Positions 52,153 through 61,412 of a stretch of 64,000 nt of DNA are shown here, piece after piece (positions within the stretch are counted from its first letter, which is position 1; the number at the start of each line of letters is the position of its first letter). The stretch spans positions 6,944,001 to 7,008,000 of the forward strand of contig NZ_CP036525.1 of NCBI RefSeq assembly GCF_007741535.1, given 5' to 3'. The DNA is from Rubripirellula lacrimiformis. Its GTDB lineage: Bacteria > Planctomycetota > Planctomycetia > Pirellulales > Pirellulaceae. The position numbers and the translations under genes are program-made. The notes under the pieces were generated by a model. That model ran no database searches. It saw only the letters and a list, made by a program, of their open reading frames with translations, and was not told the origin of the DNA.

Positions 52153-52423
52153 GAACAGACTCTGGAAGATACGTAAACGGGTTACAATGCAACGGCACCT
52201 TGGGTGCCATCCGGAAAATCGCGTCGGCCTGCTGACCACCCATTCGCTCCATCGCGGACAGGCAGTCGACGATTGCGAACACGATGACGGGTTTCCGATG
52301 GCCCCACTGGCAAGCGGCGACATTCTACAATTCGGCGGCAACGCAAACGAGCCGATCGTTTGCCGAACAGCCCCAGTCTAATAGGCAGCACGGAACGATG
52401 GGAAAGATGTTTTGGGAACCGAG

Positions 52424-54199
52424 ATGTTGGAGTGTTCAGTGAGGTCAACTTTAGCGGTTGCCGCATCCTGCTGCCTGTTATTTTCCGTAGGCATGGCGGC
52501 CGAACCACCCCATCCGGCCTCGGATCGGACCACGCTGCTGCTGCCGATCATCCACCGCGATGCCACCATCCAAACGGAAACGGCGGATCAGACCGAAGTT
52601 GCCCCCGATTCGGGTTCCTCCCCTACCGCCCCCAAGAACGCCGCGGCACATTATCCCGACCAATCGCTAGGATCGTACGCTGGCGAAGGATGGCGGGCCT
52701 ACATGCAAGTGTGGCGCGAACATCACCGCGATCCAGCCAACGCCGAGATCCGCCGATTCCTAGGCCTGCCTCTATCAGGATCGCCAGGCTGGTCGGCCAA
52801 ACGCAGCCGATCGGCACCGTCGTGGCTGAACTGGAAACCAGGCACCTACGCCCAAATCGACACACCTCACTTTGTCATCTATAGCCAAGCCGACAAGGAC
52901 GATTCGGTGACGGTGGCGGACGACCTGGAACGCTGCTATTGGGGCTGGACCCAGATGTTCTTTCCGCTGTGGGAAGGCAGTCCGCAAGTCACCGGTGTGA
53001 TGGCGGGCGCGGCACCCGACGACTCCATCGTGGATCACCTGAAGTCCAATCGCGGTCGCATCACGATCCGGCGAAAGATGAAAGTGATCCTGTTCCGTGA
53101 CGTGTCGGGCTACGCCGCTGCGCTTGCGCGAGACGTCCCGGGCATCGAACGTTCCACGGGATTCTATAGCGACGCACGCAAAGCGATGTGTGTGTACGCC
53201 GCTGAAAACGACGACGCGGCCACGCGACGACACGAACTGGTCCACCAACTGTTCCGCGAAGCGACTCGCAGCGGGTTGGGGCGATCGATGCCTGGGGAAG
53301 CTCGCGATTTCTGGCTGGTCGAAGGCATCGCAGGCTACTTTGAATCACTCAGCATCCATGGCAACCAAGCCACCGTGGGTGGCTGGGATTCACCGCGGCT
53401 TCAATTCGCGCGGTACCGTGTGCTGGTCGGTGGCGACCAGATGCCGCCGGACGAACTGAGAACCGATGGACGTTTGGCCGCCCAACGTCGCGATGACATC
53501 GCCCGATGGTATGCGCATGCGATCGCCGAAACGCATCGCATGCTAGACGGTGGCAATCTTGCCGATCGACTCGCCGTCTACCATCAACTGGCGGAACTGT
53601 ATCGCATCGATTCGCCGCTTGACGACACCCCGATCGAAACCGACCAGGTGCCCGCGGCGAGAAAGCTTTCCGAATTCTTGGCCATCAACGATGCGACTCT
53701 GATCGACAATCCAAGCAATCGCCAAATCCAATCATTGTGTTTCGCGGGCTGCCAAGTCACCGAAACGGGGCTGGCGTCGATCGATCCGCAACCGGATCTG
53801 ACGTGGCTTGACCTAGCCCGTTTGCCGGTCGGAAACGAAGCCGTCCTGCGGTTGGCCCCGAATCCAGCCCGGCTGGAACAACTGACATTGGAGGCGACAC
53901 AAGTCGACAATCAGATTGCAACTTGGTTGTCCCAAGCGGTCAACCTTCGCGAACTGGACCTCAGCTGGACCGATTGCGGCGACCCCGTTCTGGATGCGAT
54001 CCAACCAGCGGCGAAGATCAGTGTGCTGTGGATGACCGGCACGGCGATCACCGATGAATCGATCGATACCATCGCGGCCAAAACGCAACTTTCGAACATC
54101 GATGTTCAACGAACCGGTGTGTCCGAAACGGGGCTGAACAGAATCCGCCAATCGACCGATGCCAAGATCAACCCGCTGGAATTGCGACCCCAACCATGA
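52424..54199 (+). CDS. Secreted gluzincin-like metallopeptidase fused to leucine-rich repeats
   Basis: From the ATG at 52424 the protein has 591 residues. It has a signal peptide (STLAVAASCCLLFSVGMAA), then a DUF1570-like peptidase-type domain at about 140-400. The zinc motif HELVHQ starts at H270, and a candidate third ligand, E300, lies in WLVEGIAGYFES, the usual gluzincin layout. The C-terminal 150 residues hold five to six leucine-rich repeats (LTWLDLARLPVGNEAVLRL, LRELDLSWTDCGDPVLDAI). A TTG four codons upstream is an alternative start. Its stop overlaps the ATG of the LarA-like gene (ATGA), so it belongs to a three-gene coupled operon. The substrate and the link to the next two enzymes are unknown. 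Confidence 0.85.
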   Translation: MLECSVRSTLAVAASCCLLFSVGMAAEPPHPASDRTTLLLPIIHRDATIQTETADQTEVAPDSGSSPTAPKNAAAHYPDQSLGSYAGEGWRAYMQVWREHHRDPANAEIRRFLGLPLSGSPGWSAKRSRSAPSWLNWKPGTYAQIDTPHFVIYSQADKDDSVTVADDLERCYWGWTQMFFPLWEGSPQVTGVMAGAAPDDSIVDHLKSNRGRITIRRKMKVILFRDVSGYAAALARDVPGIERSTGFYSDARKAMCVYAAENDDAATRRHELVHQLFREATRSGLGRSMPGEARDFWLVEGIAGYFESLSIHGNQATVGGWDSPRLQFARYRVLVGGDQMPPDELRTDGRLAAQRRDDIARWYAHAIAETHRMLDGGNLADRLAVYHQLAELYRIDSPLDDTPIETDQVPAARKLSEFLAINDATLIDNPSNRQIQSLCFAGCQVTETGLASIDPQPDLTWLDLARLPVGNEAVLRLAPNPARLEQLTLEATQVDNQIATWLSQAVNLRELDLSWTDCGDPVLDAIQPAAKISVLWMTGTAITDESIDTIAAKTQLSNIDVQRTGVSETGLNRIRQSTDAKINPLELRPQP

Positions 54200-55485
54200 C
54201 GACCACTTTGGATCGCTCGCCGATCGCATTTCCCAAAATGTTTCGCGTGCGGCAAAGGTTTGATTCGCATGCGATTCCCGACATCCAGTTTGCGGTATCC
54301 AACGAGATGCGGCGGGTCGGGTTGGGCGGCATCATTCATCCGGGCCAACGGGTTGCACTGGCCGTCGGCAGCCGAGGCATCACCAACCTGACTGGGATCG
54401 TCGCCGCAGTGGCTGATTCGGTCCGTCAAACCGGTGCCACGCCAATCGTTGTTCCCGCAATGGGCAGCCACGGCGGGGCAACGGCCGATGGCCAATCCAA
54501 TGTGCTTGCGTCTCTGGGGGTCACCGAATCCACCGTCGGGGCCCCGATTGTTTCGTCGATGGAAACGGTCGTCGTGGGCCAATCGCATGGCATCGACATT
54601 CATTTTGATCAGGCCGCCAGCCAATGCGACCATGTCATCGTGATCAACCGCATCAAACCTCACACCCGACTGACCGGTCGCTATGAAAGCGGTCTGATCA
54701 AGATGTTGATGATCGGGCTGGGCAAACACCGGGGCGCTGCGATCTATCACCAAGTCTTTTCCGAACATCACTACCGGTTGGATTCTTTGGCCGACGATAT
54801 CGTAGGCGTGGTCCGTCACGCGATGCCGATCACGATGGGCATCGCTGTGGTAGAGGACGCCTTCGAACACACATCGATCATCGAAGCGGTCCCGGCCGCA
54901 TGTTTTCTGGATCGGGAACCCGAACTGCTGGCGATCGCACGATCACGCATGCCAAAGTTGCCGTTCGACCACGCGGAACTGCTGATCGTCGATCAAGTCG
55001 GCAAGGAAATCAGTGGCACCGGAATGGACACGAACGTGATCGGCCGCAAATTCAACGACAAGGTCGCGGCTGCGGACGAGTTCCCCAAGATCAAACAAAT
55101 CCATGTACGCAGTTTGTCGTCCAAAACGGCCGGAAATGCAGCCGGCATAGGGATCGCCGAGTACTGTCACCGGCGGGTCGTGAACGCGATGGACCACCAC
55201 GCAACGCGGATCAACTGTGTGACCAGCGAACATGTAACCGCCGGCGCCATCCCGCTGACGTTTGACTCCGATCGCGAAGTCTTCCAAGCCGTCCTGTCCC
55301 AAAACGGGCGAATTCCAGTTGCCCGGATGAAGTGGATGCGAATTGCCGATACGCTGCGTTTGGAAATGATCGATTGCAGCGAAGGATTCTGGGACGCGGC
55401 CCAACAGGACGCGAACCTGGAAATCTTGACCCAGCCGAAACCGATCCGTTTGAATGCCGGCGATGACCTGGAGAACTTGAAATGA
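54196..55485 (+). CDS. LarA-like nickel-dependent hydroxyacid racemase/epimerase family protein
   Basis: The 429-residue product resembles LarA (former DUF2088). LarA interconverts 2-hydroxyacid enantiomers using the nickel-pincer cofactor made by LarB, LarC and LarE. Visible landmarks are VALAVGSRGI near 53, PAMGSHGGATADGQ at about 87-100, VINRIKPHT near 150, and SGLIKMLMIGLGKHRGA at about 163-180, where lysine and histidine residues hold the cofactor and substrate in LarA. The superfamily also includes gluconate 2-epimerase and malate racemases. It overlaps the peptidase gene upstream by 4 nt (ATGA) and the KDPG aldolase downstream by 4 nt. This context suggests a sugar-acid substrate. LarB/C/E genes are not in the window. 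Confidence 0.82.
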   Translation: MTTTLDRSPIAFPKMFRVRQRFDSHAIPDIQFAVSNEMRRVGLGGIIHPGQRVALAVGSRGITNLTGIVAAVADSVRQTGATPIVVPAMGSHGGATADGQSNVLASLGVTESTVGAPIVSSMETVVVGQSHGIDIHFDQAASQCDHVIVINRIKPHTRLTGRYESGLIKMLMIGLGKHRGAAIYHQVFSEHHYRLDSLADDIVGVVRHAMPITMGIAVVEDAFEHTSIIEAVPAACFLDREPELLAIARSRMPKLPFDHAELLIVDQVGKEISGTGMDTNVIGRKFNDKVAAADEFPKIKQIHVRSLSSKTAGNAAGIGIAEYCHRRVVNAMDHHATRINCVTSEHVTAGAIPLTFDSDREVFQAVLSQNGRIPVARMKWMRIADTLRLEMIDCSEGFWDAAQQDANLEILTQPKPIRLNAGDDLENLK

Positions 55486-56150
55486 ATGACGACGGAAGCT
55501 TTCCAGCCGATCTACTGGCCCGAATCCGACGCTGTGGGATGATCCCGACAGCCACGATCGATGATGTGTCCGCTGCGATCCCGTTGGCCAAAGCGTTGCT
55601 GGCATGCCACATCGACGTCATCGAGATCGCACTCCACACCGACGTTGCCTTCGACGCGATGCGGAAAATCCGGGATGAAGTTCCCGGCATGATGGTGGCC
55701 GCGGGAACCATCCTGAACCCCGACCAGATCGCACCGGCGATCGAATCTGGGGCCGCACTGGCCGCCGCAAATGGATTGTGCGATGAAGTCGTTCAGGAAG
55801 CACGCGCACAACGACTGCCGTTCATCCCGGGAATCATCACACCGTCCGAATTGGAATCCGCCATTCACTTGGGCTGCCGCCACGTGAAAGTGTTCCCGAT
55901 CGAACCGATGGGCGGTGTCAAATATCTGCGGACTCTGGCGATGCCCTACGAACATCTGGGCATCAAGTACTTTGTTTCCGGGGGGATCACATCCGAAAAC
56001 GCACCGGCGTACCTGTACCACGAAGATGTGACGGCGATCGGGGCGGGATGGATCGCTTCACGACCGATCATCCAGAGCCAACAATGGTCCGACCTGATCA
56101 ATCACGCCGTCGAAGCCACCGGGATCGTGAAAGAGATGCGGCCGCACTAG
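55482..56150 (+). CDS. eda: KDPG/KHG aldolase
   Basis: This 222-residue protein is a class I 2-keto-3-deoxy-6-phosphogluconate / 4-hydroxy-2-oxoglutarate aldolase, giving pyruvate plus glyceraldehyde 3-phosphate (or glyoxylate). Residues seen are E48 in VIEIALHT, AAGTI at 73-77 (usual GAGT), FIPGIITPSE at 114-123 and Schiff-base Lys136 in HVKVFPIEP. The loop SGGITSENAPAYL closes the phosphate site. Its ATG overlaps the LarA-like stop (ATGA). IEIALHT differs a little from the commoner EVTLRT, so a related 2-oxo acid aldolase is possible. It would act in an Entner-Doudoroff-type or uronate route. Confidence 0.88.
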   Translation: MNDDGSFPADLLARIRRCGMIPTATIDDVSAAIPLAKALLACHIDVIEIALHTDVAFDAMRKIRDEVPGMMVAAGTILNPDQIAPAIESGAALAAANGLCDEVVQEARAQRLPFIPGIITPSELESAIHLGCRHVKVFPIEPMGGVKYLRTLAMPYEHLGIKYFVSGGITSENAPAYLYHEDVTAIGAGWIASRPIIQSQQWSDLINHAVEATGIVKEMRPH

Positions 56151-56205
56151 TCCAGGTTGCTCTTGTCGAAGGCTATCGCTGTCGGTTACCAGAAGAAAAG
56201 CGACC

Positions 56206-56841
56206 GTGACCAGAACAGAGTTTGACCGAAGGCCAAGCATGCCCATCGAATCCAGTGTGATCAGCGACTACGTCAGTTTGGGGGGATCGCTGCTGGCCGT
56301 CTCGTCGACATTCTATTTCTGGCTCGTCCGTGCCAACCGCGAACGCCCCGACCTGGGCATCCATCCGATCGGCGATCTAACCGGATGTGCCCTGATGCCG
56401 ATGGAGGACGGTGAAGCGTTCCGTCGAATCGGCATGCCACCGGAACGAACTTTTCTGAAGTATTGGCTGCATCTAGCCGTCGTCAACAACAGCACACTCC
56501 CCAACGCTCTGCTGGGCGCCAAAGTGTGGCTGAAAATGAACGACGGTGTTTGGCAGGCGATGGATGTCAGTCACGTCGAAGCCGACCAAACACTGTTCCC
56601 CGCCAACATCGATCCGATGACGACCATCAGCTTGAAGATGGCATTGGCAGGGCGGATCAATCACGAGGCGGGCGATGGGTTCGCTGGCCGTGCGGCCGCA
56701 GGCGGTGATGCGCTGATGCGAAGCGTGCCGATCAGAGTCGAACTGCTGGGGCTGAACGAAAGAACGTTCACCCATGGATACTTGGACCACGGCAATGGCC
56801 TGCAGCGAACAGAATCGACGCCCACGTCGCGGGCTGCCTAG
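56206..56841 (+). CDS. Hypothetical membrane-anchored protein
   Basis: I do not recognise this family. The 211-residue product (GTG start at 56206; an ATG at 56239 gives 200) has one hydrophobic helix near 27-43 (LGGSLLAVSSTFYFWLV) and then a soluble domain with alternating strands (FLKYWLHLAVVNNSTLPNALLGAKVWLKM, ALMRSVPIRVELLGLNE). The topology suggests an anchored beta-sandwich domain. It starts 55 nt after eda and may be the tail of that operon. It converges with the oxidase subunit gene, 4 nt between stops. Confidence 0.65.
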   Translation: MTRTEFDRRPSMPIESSVISDYVSLGGSLLAVSSTFYFWLVRANRERPDLGIHPIGDLTGCALMPMEDGEAFRRIGMPPERTFLKYWLHLAVVNNSTLPNALLGAKVWLKMNDGVWQAMDVSHVEADQTLFPANIDPMTTISLKMALAGRINHEAGDGFAGRAAAGGDALMRSVPIRVELLGLNERTFTHGYLDHGNGLQRTESTPTSRAA

Positions 56842-56845
56842 CAGG

Positions 56846-57421
56846 CTAGAACGCGAAGCCGCCGGTTGTGAACCAAAACAGAACCAGCATGCACAGCCAG
56901 ACGACGTCCAAGAAGTGCCAATATTGAGCCGAAAAGTCGACGGGCCAATGACGTTCGTGATCGTAGTGTCCCAACCACGACCGAACCGAAACGATCCCCA
57001 ACGCGATCACACCACCGGCCACGTGCAGAGCGTGCAGAAGCGCTAACACGACCACCATCCCGGCAACCCCTTTGCCCGTCCCGCCCTGCAGGGCAGGCCC
57101 CGCCAGCATCTCGGACATCGCGTAAAACTGGACGCCCATAAAGATGACGGCCGAAGCCGCGCTGGCCAGCAACAGCAACGTCGTCTGGCCCCTGCGTTCG
57201 CGGCGAACCGTTCGCGTCGCCAAGTGGACCAACCCGCTGACCACGATCAAGCATACCGTGCTGACCAGAAAACTGGCCGGCATCGGAGCGGTGCTCTGGA
57301 TGTCCCCTCGACGTGTGTAGGCGTAAATCCCGTACAGCAGGATGCTGGTGACAAAGAAGACGCTGAGGGAAATCAGGAACAACAGCCCGCCAAGCTGGTA
57401 CCGCCGATCGTTGGGGAGCAT
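56846..57421 (-). CDS. Haem-copper oxidase subunit III-like protein
   Basis: This 191-residue protein has five transmembrane helices and the subunit III pattern: VIFMGVQFYAMSEML near 93, LLHALHVAGGVIALGI near 128 and AQYWHFLDVVWLCMLVLFWFTTGG at the end (WHFLDVVW is the family hallmark). Subunit III stabilises subunit I and may help oxygen delivery in cytochrome c or quinol oxidases. The short five-helix form is usual in many bacteria. No subunits I, II or assembly genes are near it, so it is an orphan here. It could serve in an alternative oxidase or nitric oxide reductase-like complex. Confidence 0.88.
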   Translation of the reverse strand: MLPNDRRYQLGGLLFLISLSVFFVTSILLYGIYAYTRRGDIQSTAPMPASFLVSTVCLIVVSGLVHLATRTVRRERRGQTTLLLLASAASAVIFMGVQFYAMSEMLAGPALQGGTGKGVAGMVVVLALLHALHVAGGVIALGIVSVRSWLGHYDHERHWPVDFSAQYWHFLDVVWLCMLVLFWFTTGGFAF

Positions 57422-57449
57422 GCGTCAAACCGCGGGCTAAAGGACAGGA

Positions 57450-57485
57450 ATCGTTGGAAACGAGATGGAAATCGTTGGAAGTGAG
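57450..57485. promoter_or_regulatory. Direct repeats 21 bp apart in a divergent gap
   Basis: ATCGTTGGAAACGAG at 57450-57464 recurs as ATCGTTGGAAGTGAG at 57471-57485, matching 13 of 15 bases, with a 21-bp period (two helical turns). It lies between the starts of the oxidase subunit III gene and the LamG-cytochrome gene. It could be an operator; no family is recognised. Confidence 0.3.
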
Positions 57486-57669
57486 CCAAGCTGACCTACA
57501 GTTTGCCTGATCCCAGGAAACGCAAAAGAGGGGCGAATCGAAAACGGGCTCGATCGGGATGCAGATGCCCAGTTCCCACGAGTGATCAAAATCTGCGGCC
57601 CGCCGCCTGCTGCGTGACGGGCTAGAATGAACGCCGTTCTGCTCCGATCCTTCTCTAGGGACGCTATCT

Positions 57670-60411
57670 GTGCTAGGTCGCCAACATTCATTGTCACACC
57701 TCTGGCTAGCATCCGCCATCGCCGCTGCCCTGGGACTACTGTCCGAAACCGCATCCTTGGCTGATCCCGCCCAAACCGCCGACCAGCGTGTGACCGACGG
57801 CTTGGTCGTGCTGTACGATTTCCAGGACACCGGCGATGTGGTCTACGACAATTCGGACGTTGGCGACCCGATCGACATGCGAATCAGCAATGTCAATGCA
57901 GTGCGTCGCTTGCCCGGTTCATTAGAAGTCACTGCCGAAACCACCATCGCCAGCGACCGAAACACTCGCAAACTTTCGGCGGCGGTCAAGCAATCCGGCG
58001 AACTGACGATCGAAACGTGGATTCGACCAGCCAAGATTCAACAATCCGGACCAGCTCGGATCGTCACCTTCTCGCAAAACTCCGTCCAACGCAACTTCAC
58101 GCTCGGCCAAGACAACGCCGCTTTTGACGTGCGACTTCGCAGCGCATCGCGAGACGCCAACGGACTGCCGTCCACCGTCACCCAACCTACCGATTCGCAA
58201 CTAGAAATCACCCACGTCGTTTTCACTCGTGACCGGGATGGGCATGCCACGATCTACCAAGACGGAAACCCGATCACCCACCAAGACGTGAAAGGCGACT
58301 TCGATTCATGGAGCGATTCGTTCAATCTGGGGATCGGTAACGAGATCAGTGGTGGTCGCCCCTGGATCGGGACCTATCACTTGGTCGCGATCTACAACCG
58401 ATCGCTTTCTGCCGACCAGGTTCAACAGAACTTTCGAGTCGGCCCCGGCAAGTCGGCCGCCGCCGGTCCGGGGTCCGCCGATACCGTTGCCGCGTCCGGC
58501 TCGGCCCCAGCGACCAACCCGCACCATCCCAACACGTTCCAGACTGAAATTGCGCCCCTGTTGTCGAAACACTGCTTGGAATGCCATGACTCGGCTTCGA
58601 AACAGGGCGGTCTGGATCTGTCGCGACGCGCGGGCGCCTTTGTCGGCGGTGATTCCGGTGGCCCCATCGTTCCCCGCGATGCTGGACATTCACTTCTTTA
58701 CACCGCCGTCGAATCGGACGAAATGCCGCTGGACCGCGAACCGCTTACCGATGAACAAAAGTCGGTGCTGCGGCGGTGGATCAACGAGGGCGCACAGTGG
58801 ACCATCGATTACGTTGACCCGGCGATCTATCGGCACACCCGCCCCCAACAAAACTGGGTCCAACGACTGACCGTGACGGAATACATTTCGACCGTCAAAG
58901 CAACCGTTGGCGTCGACGTCGCCCTGCAAGCTCGTGAGATCCTACCTGCGGATGGCCGGGCCGATGGATTCCGAAACACGGCCTACAACTTGAACGTCGA
59001 CTTCGCCCACGTGAACGCCTATGCGCAGATGGCCGAGATCATTGTCGACGAAATGGATGTGGTTGAGTTCGCCAAACCCTACGCCAAAAATGAAACGCTA
59101 ACCGATCCCGACATGCGATCCCTGATCGAGTCGATGGGGCGATGGGTGCTGCGCGGACCGCTGACCAATGACGAAGTCATCTTGTACCGCGGGGTATCGA
59201 CCAGTGTTGCCAGCGCGGGCGGAACCTACCGGGACGCGGTGAAATACGTGCTGCAGACGATGCTGCAATCACCGCGATTCCTGTATCGGATCGAACCACA
59301 GTCGGAAATGTCCGATGGATCGGCAACATCCAACAGCGCCGGTGCAATCGACGGTTACGCAATGGCTGCCCGCATCAGTTACATCCTTTGGGGATCATCC
59401 CCTGACAAACGATTGATCCGTGCCGCCGAGCGGGGACAACTGGACAAACCGAACTTGGTCCGCCATCAAATCCAACGCATGCTGGAAGACGAACTTGCGG
59501 TGGAACGATCGATCGACTTCGTGCATCAATGGCTTGACTTGGACCGACTGCATCACCTGTCTCCCGATCCATCTCACTTTCCCGATTGGGATGAAAATCT
59601 AGCCAACGACATGCGAGTCGAAACGACGGAGTTCTTTCGAGACCTCGTTTGGCAACAGCGACAACCCTTATCCAAACTCCTCGATGCCCCCTTTACCTAT
59701 GCCACGCCAAGGTTGGCCAAACACTATCGATGGGATGCCCCGGACGAATCGATTGCAACCGCAGACGTGTCAGCCGAAAGATCTGCTGACGACGACTTCC
59801 CCGATGGGTTTCGACGCTACGACCTAACCTCGGTCCCGTCCCGCGGTGGACTGCTGACACAGGGAAGTGTGCTGACGATCGGTGGTGATAACGCGTCGAT
59901 GGTCACGCGCGGACTGTTTGTACTGCGCGACCTTCTGTACAGCGAAGTGGGCGACCCGCCGCCCGGACTGGACATCACACCGGTGCCGACTCGCCCCGGA
60001 CGCACCCACCGTAGCGTCGCAGCCGAACGGATCAAGAGCGAAGCTTGCGGGGGCTGCCATCAACGATTCGAGCCACTGGCGTTTGGGCTGGAACGATACG
60101 ACGGACTGGGGACTTATCGCGTCGAGGATGAATTCGGCAACTCACTTCGCCAGGACGGAGAAATCTTGTTTCCGGGCGAGGCGGAATCAGTCGCCTATCA
60201 AACGGCTAGCGAACTGATGCAGCAACTGGCCAGCAGCGACCGCGTCGCACAGTGCCTGACTCGCAAGGTTGTGCAGTTTTCACTGGGACGACCTCTCGTG
60301 GCCGCCGACCATAACATCGTCCAAAAGATTCACGCCAACGCGATGAAGGCCGGTGGAACCTACCAAGCGATCGTCGAAGAACTGTTGCTAAGCGAACTGG
60401 TCCGGAACTGA
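57670..60411 (+). CDS. Secreted LamG / cytochrome / DUF1592-DUF1588-DUF1585-type protein
   Basis: The GTG at 57670 is preceded by AGGGA 8 nt away, which supports this start. The 913-residue product has a signal peptide ending ASLA, a LamG/concanavalin-like domain at about 40-260 (LTIETWIRPA, ATIYQDGNPI) and a PSCyt1-type CLECH haem motif near 302. The DUF1587/1592/1588/1585 series follows: LTVTEYISTVKATVG near 402, GYAMAARISYILWGSSPDK near 567, FDFVHQWLDLDR-like IDFVHQWLDLDR near 615, RGGLLTQGSVLTI near 725 and CGGCHQRFEPLAFGLERYDG near 796. A second haem-like CxxCH is thus present. This is the second type of planctomycete cytochrome protein in the window; its exact role is unknown. Confidence 0.9.
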   Translation: MLGRQHSLSHLWLASAIAAALGLLSETASLADPAQTADQRVTDGLVVLYDFQDTGDVVYDNSDVGDPIDMRISNVNAVRRLPGSLEVTAETTIASDRNTRKLSAAVKQSGELTIETWIRPAKIQQSGPARIVTFSQNSVQRNFTLGQDNAAFDVRLRSASRDANGLPSTVTQPTDSQLEITHVVFTRDRDGHATIYQDGNPITHQDVKGDFDSWSDSFNLGIGNEISGGRPWIGTYHLVAIYNRSLSADQVQQNFRVGPGKSAAAGPGSADTVAASGSAPATNPHHPNTFQTEIAPLLSKHCLECHDSASKQGGLDLSRRAGAFVGGDSGGPIVPRDAGHSLLYTAVESDEMPLDREPLTDEQKSVLRRWINEGAQWTIDYVDPAIYRHTRPQQNWVQRLTVTEYISTVKATVGVDVALQAREILPADGRADGFRNTAYNLNVDFAHVNAYAQMAEIIVDEMDVVEFAKPYAKNETLTDPDMRSLIESMGRWVLRGPLTNDEVILYRGVSTSVASAGGTYRDAVKYVLQTMLQSPRFLYRIEPQSEMSDGSATSNSAGAIDGYAMAARISYILWGSSPDKRLIRAAERGQLDKPNLVRHQIQRMLEDELAVERSIDFVHQWLDLDRLHHLSPDPSHFPDWDENLANDMRVETTEFFRDLVWQQRQPLSKLLDAPFTYATPRLAKHYRWDAPDESIATADVSAERSADDDFPDGFRRYDLTSVPSRGGLLTQGSVLTIGGDNASMVTRGLFVLRDLLYSEVGDPPPGLDITPVPTRPGRTHRSVAAERIKSEACGGCHQRFEPLAFGLERYDGLGTYRVEDEFGNSLRQDGEILFPGEAESVAYQTASELMQQLASSDRVAQCLTRKVVQFSLGRPLVAADHNIVQKIHANAMKAGGTYQAIVEELLLSELVRN

Positions 60412-60634
60412 ACGACGCCGACCTCGGCCCGACTGGACCGTTTCGTTTCGCGACTCCACTTCGGGATAGCAATTACACGTGTCGCCGAAACGCGAAAAAC
60501 GCCAGCAAGAGGATCCTGTTGACCCACTGGCTGACGTTTCGAGTTTGCAAAATTCGTTCGACCATCTCGGGAAGATTCAATCGACGAACCCTTGATCCGT
60601 TCCCGCTACCCTAAGCGATCGACTCTCTGACACA
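60412..60634. other. Gap with no recognised feature
   Basis: This 223-nt gap between convergent stops holds no gene I can support and no strong terminator hairpin. Confidence 0.4.
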
Positions 60635-60997
60635 CTAGTGATGACCGTGGTGACCATAGTGGCCGCCCCGGTGGTAGTCGTAGTGACCAGGCGTCACGTC
60701 ATAGTGGTTTCCATGACGACGAATTTCAGTCGGATGATAATCGTAGTGACCAACGCTGCGACGATACACAGGCACTCGGTAACTAGGGGCATGACCGTAG
60801 TAGCTGTTGTACGACGGTCGGTAAGACTGATAGCCGTACCCATAGCTTGGACGATACGAGCGGTAGCCGTGAGAGCCGTAGTTACCGCCGCCGATCGAGA
60901 TCGAAAAACCGCCAGCGTCAGCCTTAGGCGTATCAGCGGCGAACATCATTCCGGCTGCCAACAGGGGTGCAACCATCCATTTGGTTAGTCTGAACAT
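60635..60997 (-). CDS. Small secreted Gly/Tyr/His-rich protein
   Basis: This 120-residue protein has a signal peptide (LTKWMVAPLLAAGMMFAA), then a low-complexity mature part with repeats of YRSYRPSYGYG and SYNSYYGH and a C-terminal His cluster (HYDVTPGHYDYHRGGHYGHHGHH contains 8 His). I do not know a function; such proteins in planctomycetes and elsewhere have been linked to metal binding or the cell envelope. An AAAGG-like sequence and a hairpin lie upstream on the minus strand. It is probably transcribed alone. Confidence 0.8.
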   Translation of the reverse strand: MFRLTKWMVAPLLAAGMMFAADTPKADAGGFSISIGGGNYGSHGYRSYRPSYGYGYQSYRPSYNSYYGHAPSYRVPVYRRSVGHYDYHPTEIRRHGNHYDVTPGHYDYHRGGHYGHHGHH

Positions 60998-61020
60998 TTT
61001 CAGGTGCCTTTCTTGCGCTT

Positions 61021-61048
61021 GCCTCGTGGGCCGTCAGTGGCACGAGGC
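61021..61048 (-). promoter_or_regulatory. Hairpin in the 5' region of the Gly/Tyr/His-rich gene
   Basis: GCCTCGTG (61021-61028) and CACGAGGC (61041-61048) form a perfect 8-bp stem with a 12-nt loop, 24-51 nt before the ATG at 60997. It may be a 5' leader structure; it lacks a T-run, so it is not an intrinsic terminator. Confidence 0.4.
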
Positions 61049-61412
61049 GGGGGGGAGTATTTCTTGCGAACTCGATGATTCGCTTTGGGAACAGTGCTCT
61101 TTCAATGCACATGGCAGACCAGATCCGCCGGAAACTCACCAAGAACTGCCGCGGGAAACACGGCAAACCGTTTGCAGCAATAGACTTACAACCGCCCAAC
61201 AAAAATCCGTGAAACTTGCGTCCTGATGTCACCCGAGCACTGTTATCCGATGAACGTCATCACTTCGAACACACCCCTGTCGCATAATGGATTCGACAGG
61301 CACCAGGTTGATCGCTAGCTGGTTCGAAATGGTCCGGTTCTCCGGCCGTCACGCACGGCGTGAACCGGCGGGTTTGATGCTGGGTCGGCCGCAGGGGCGG
61401 ACGGATCGCCTA

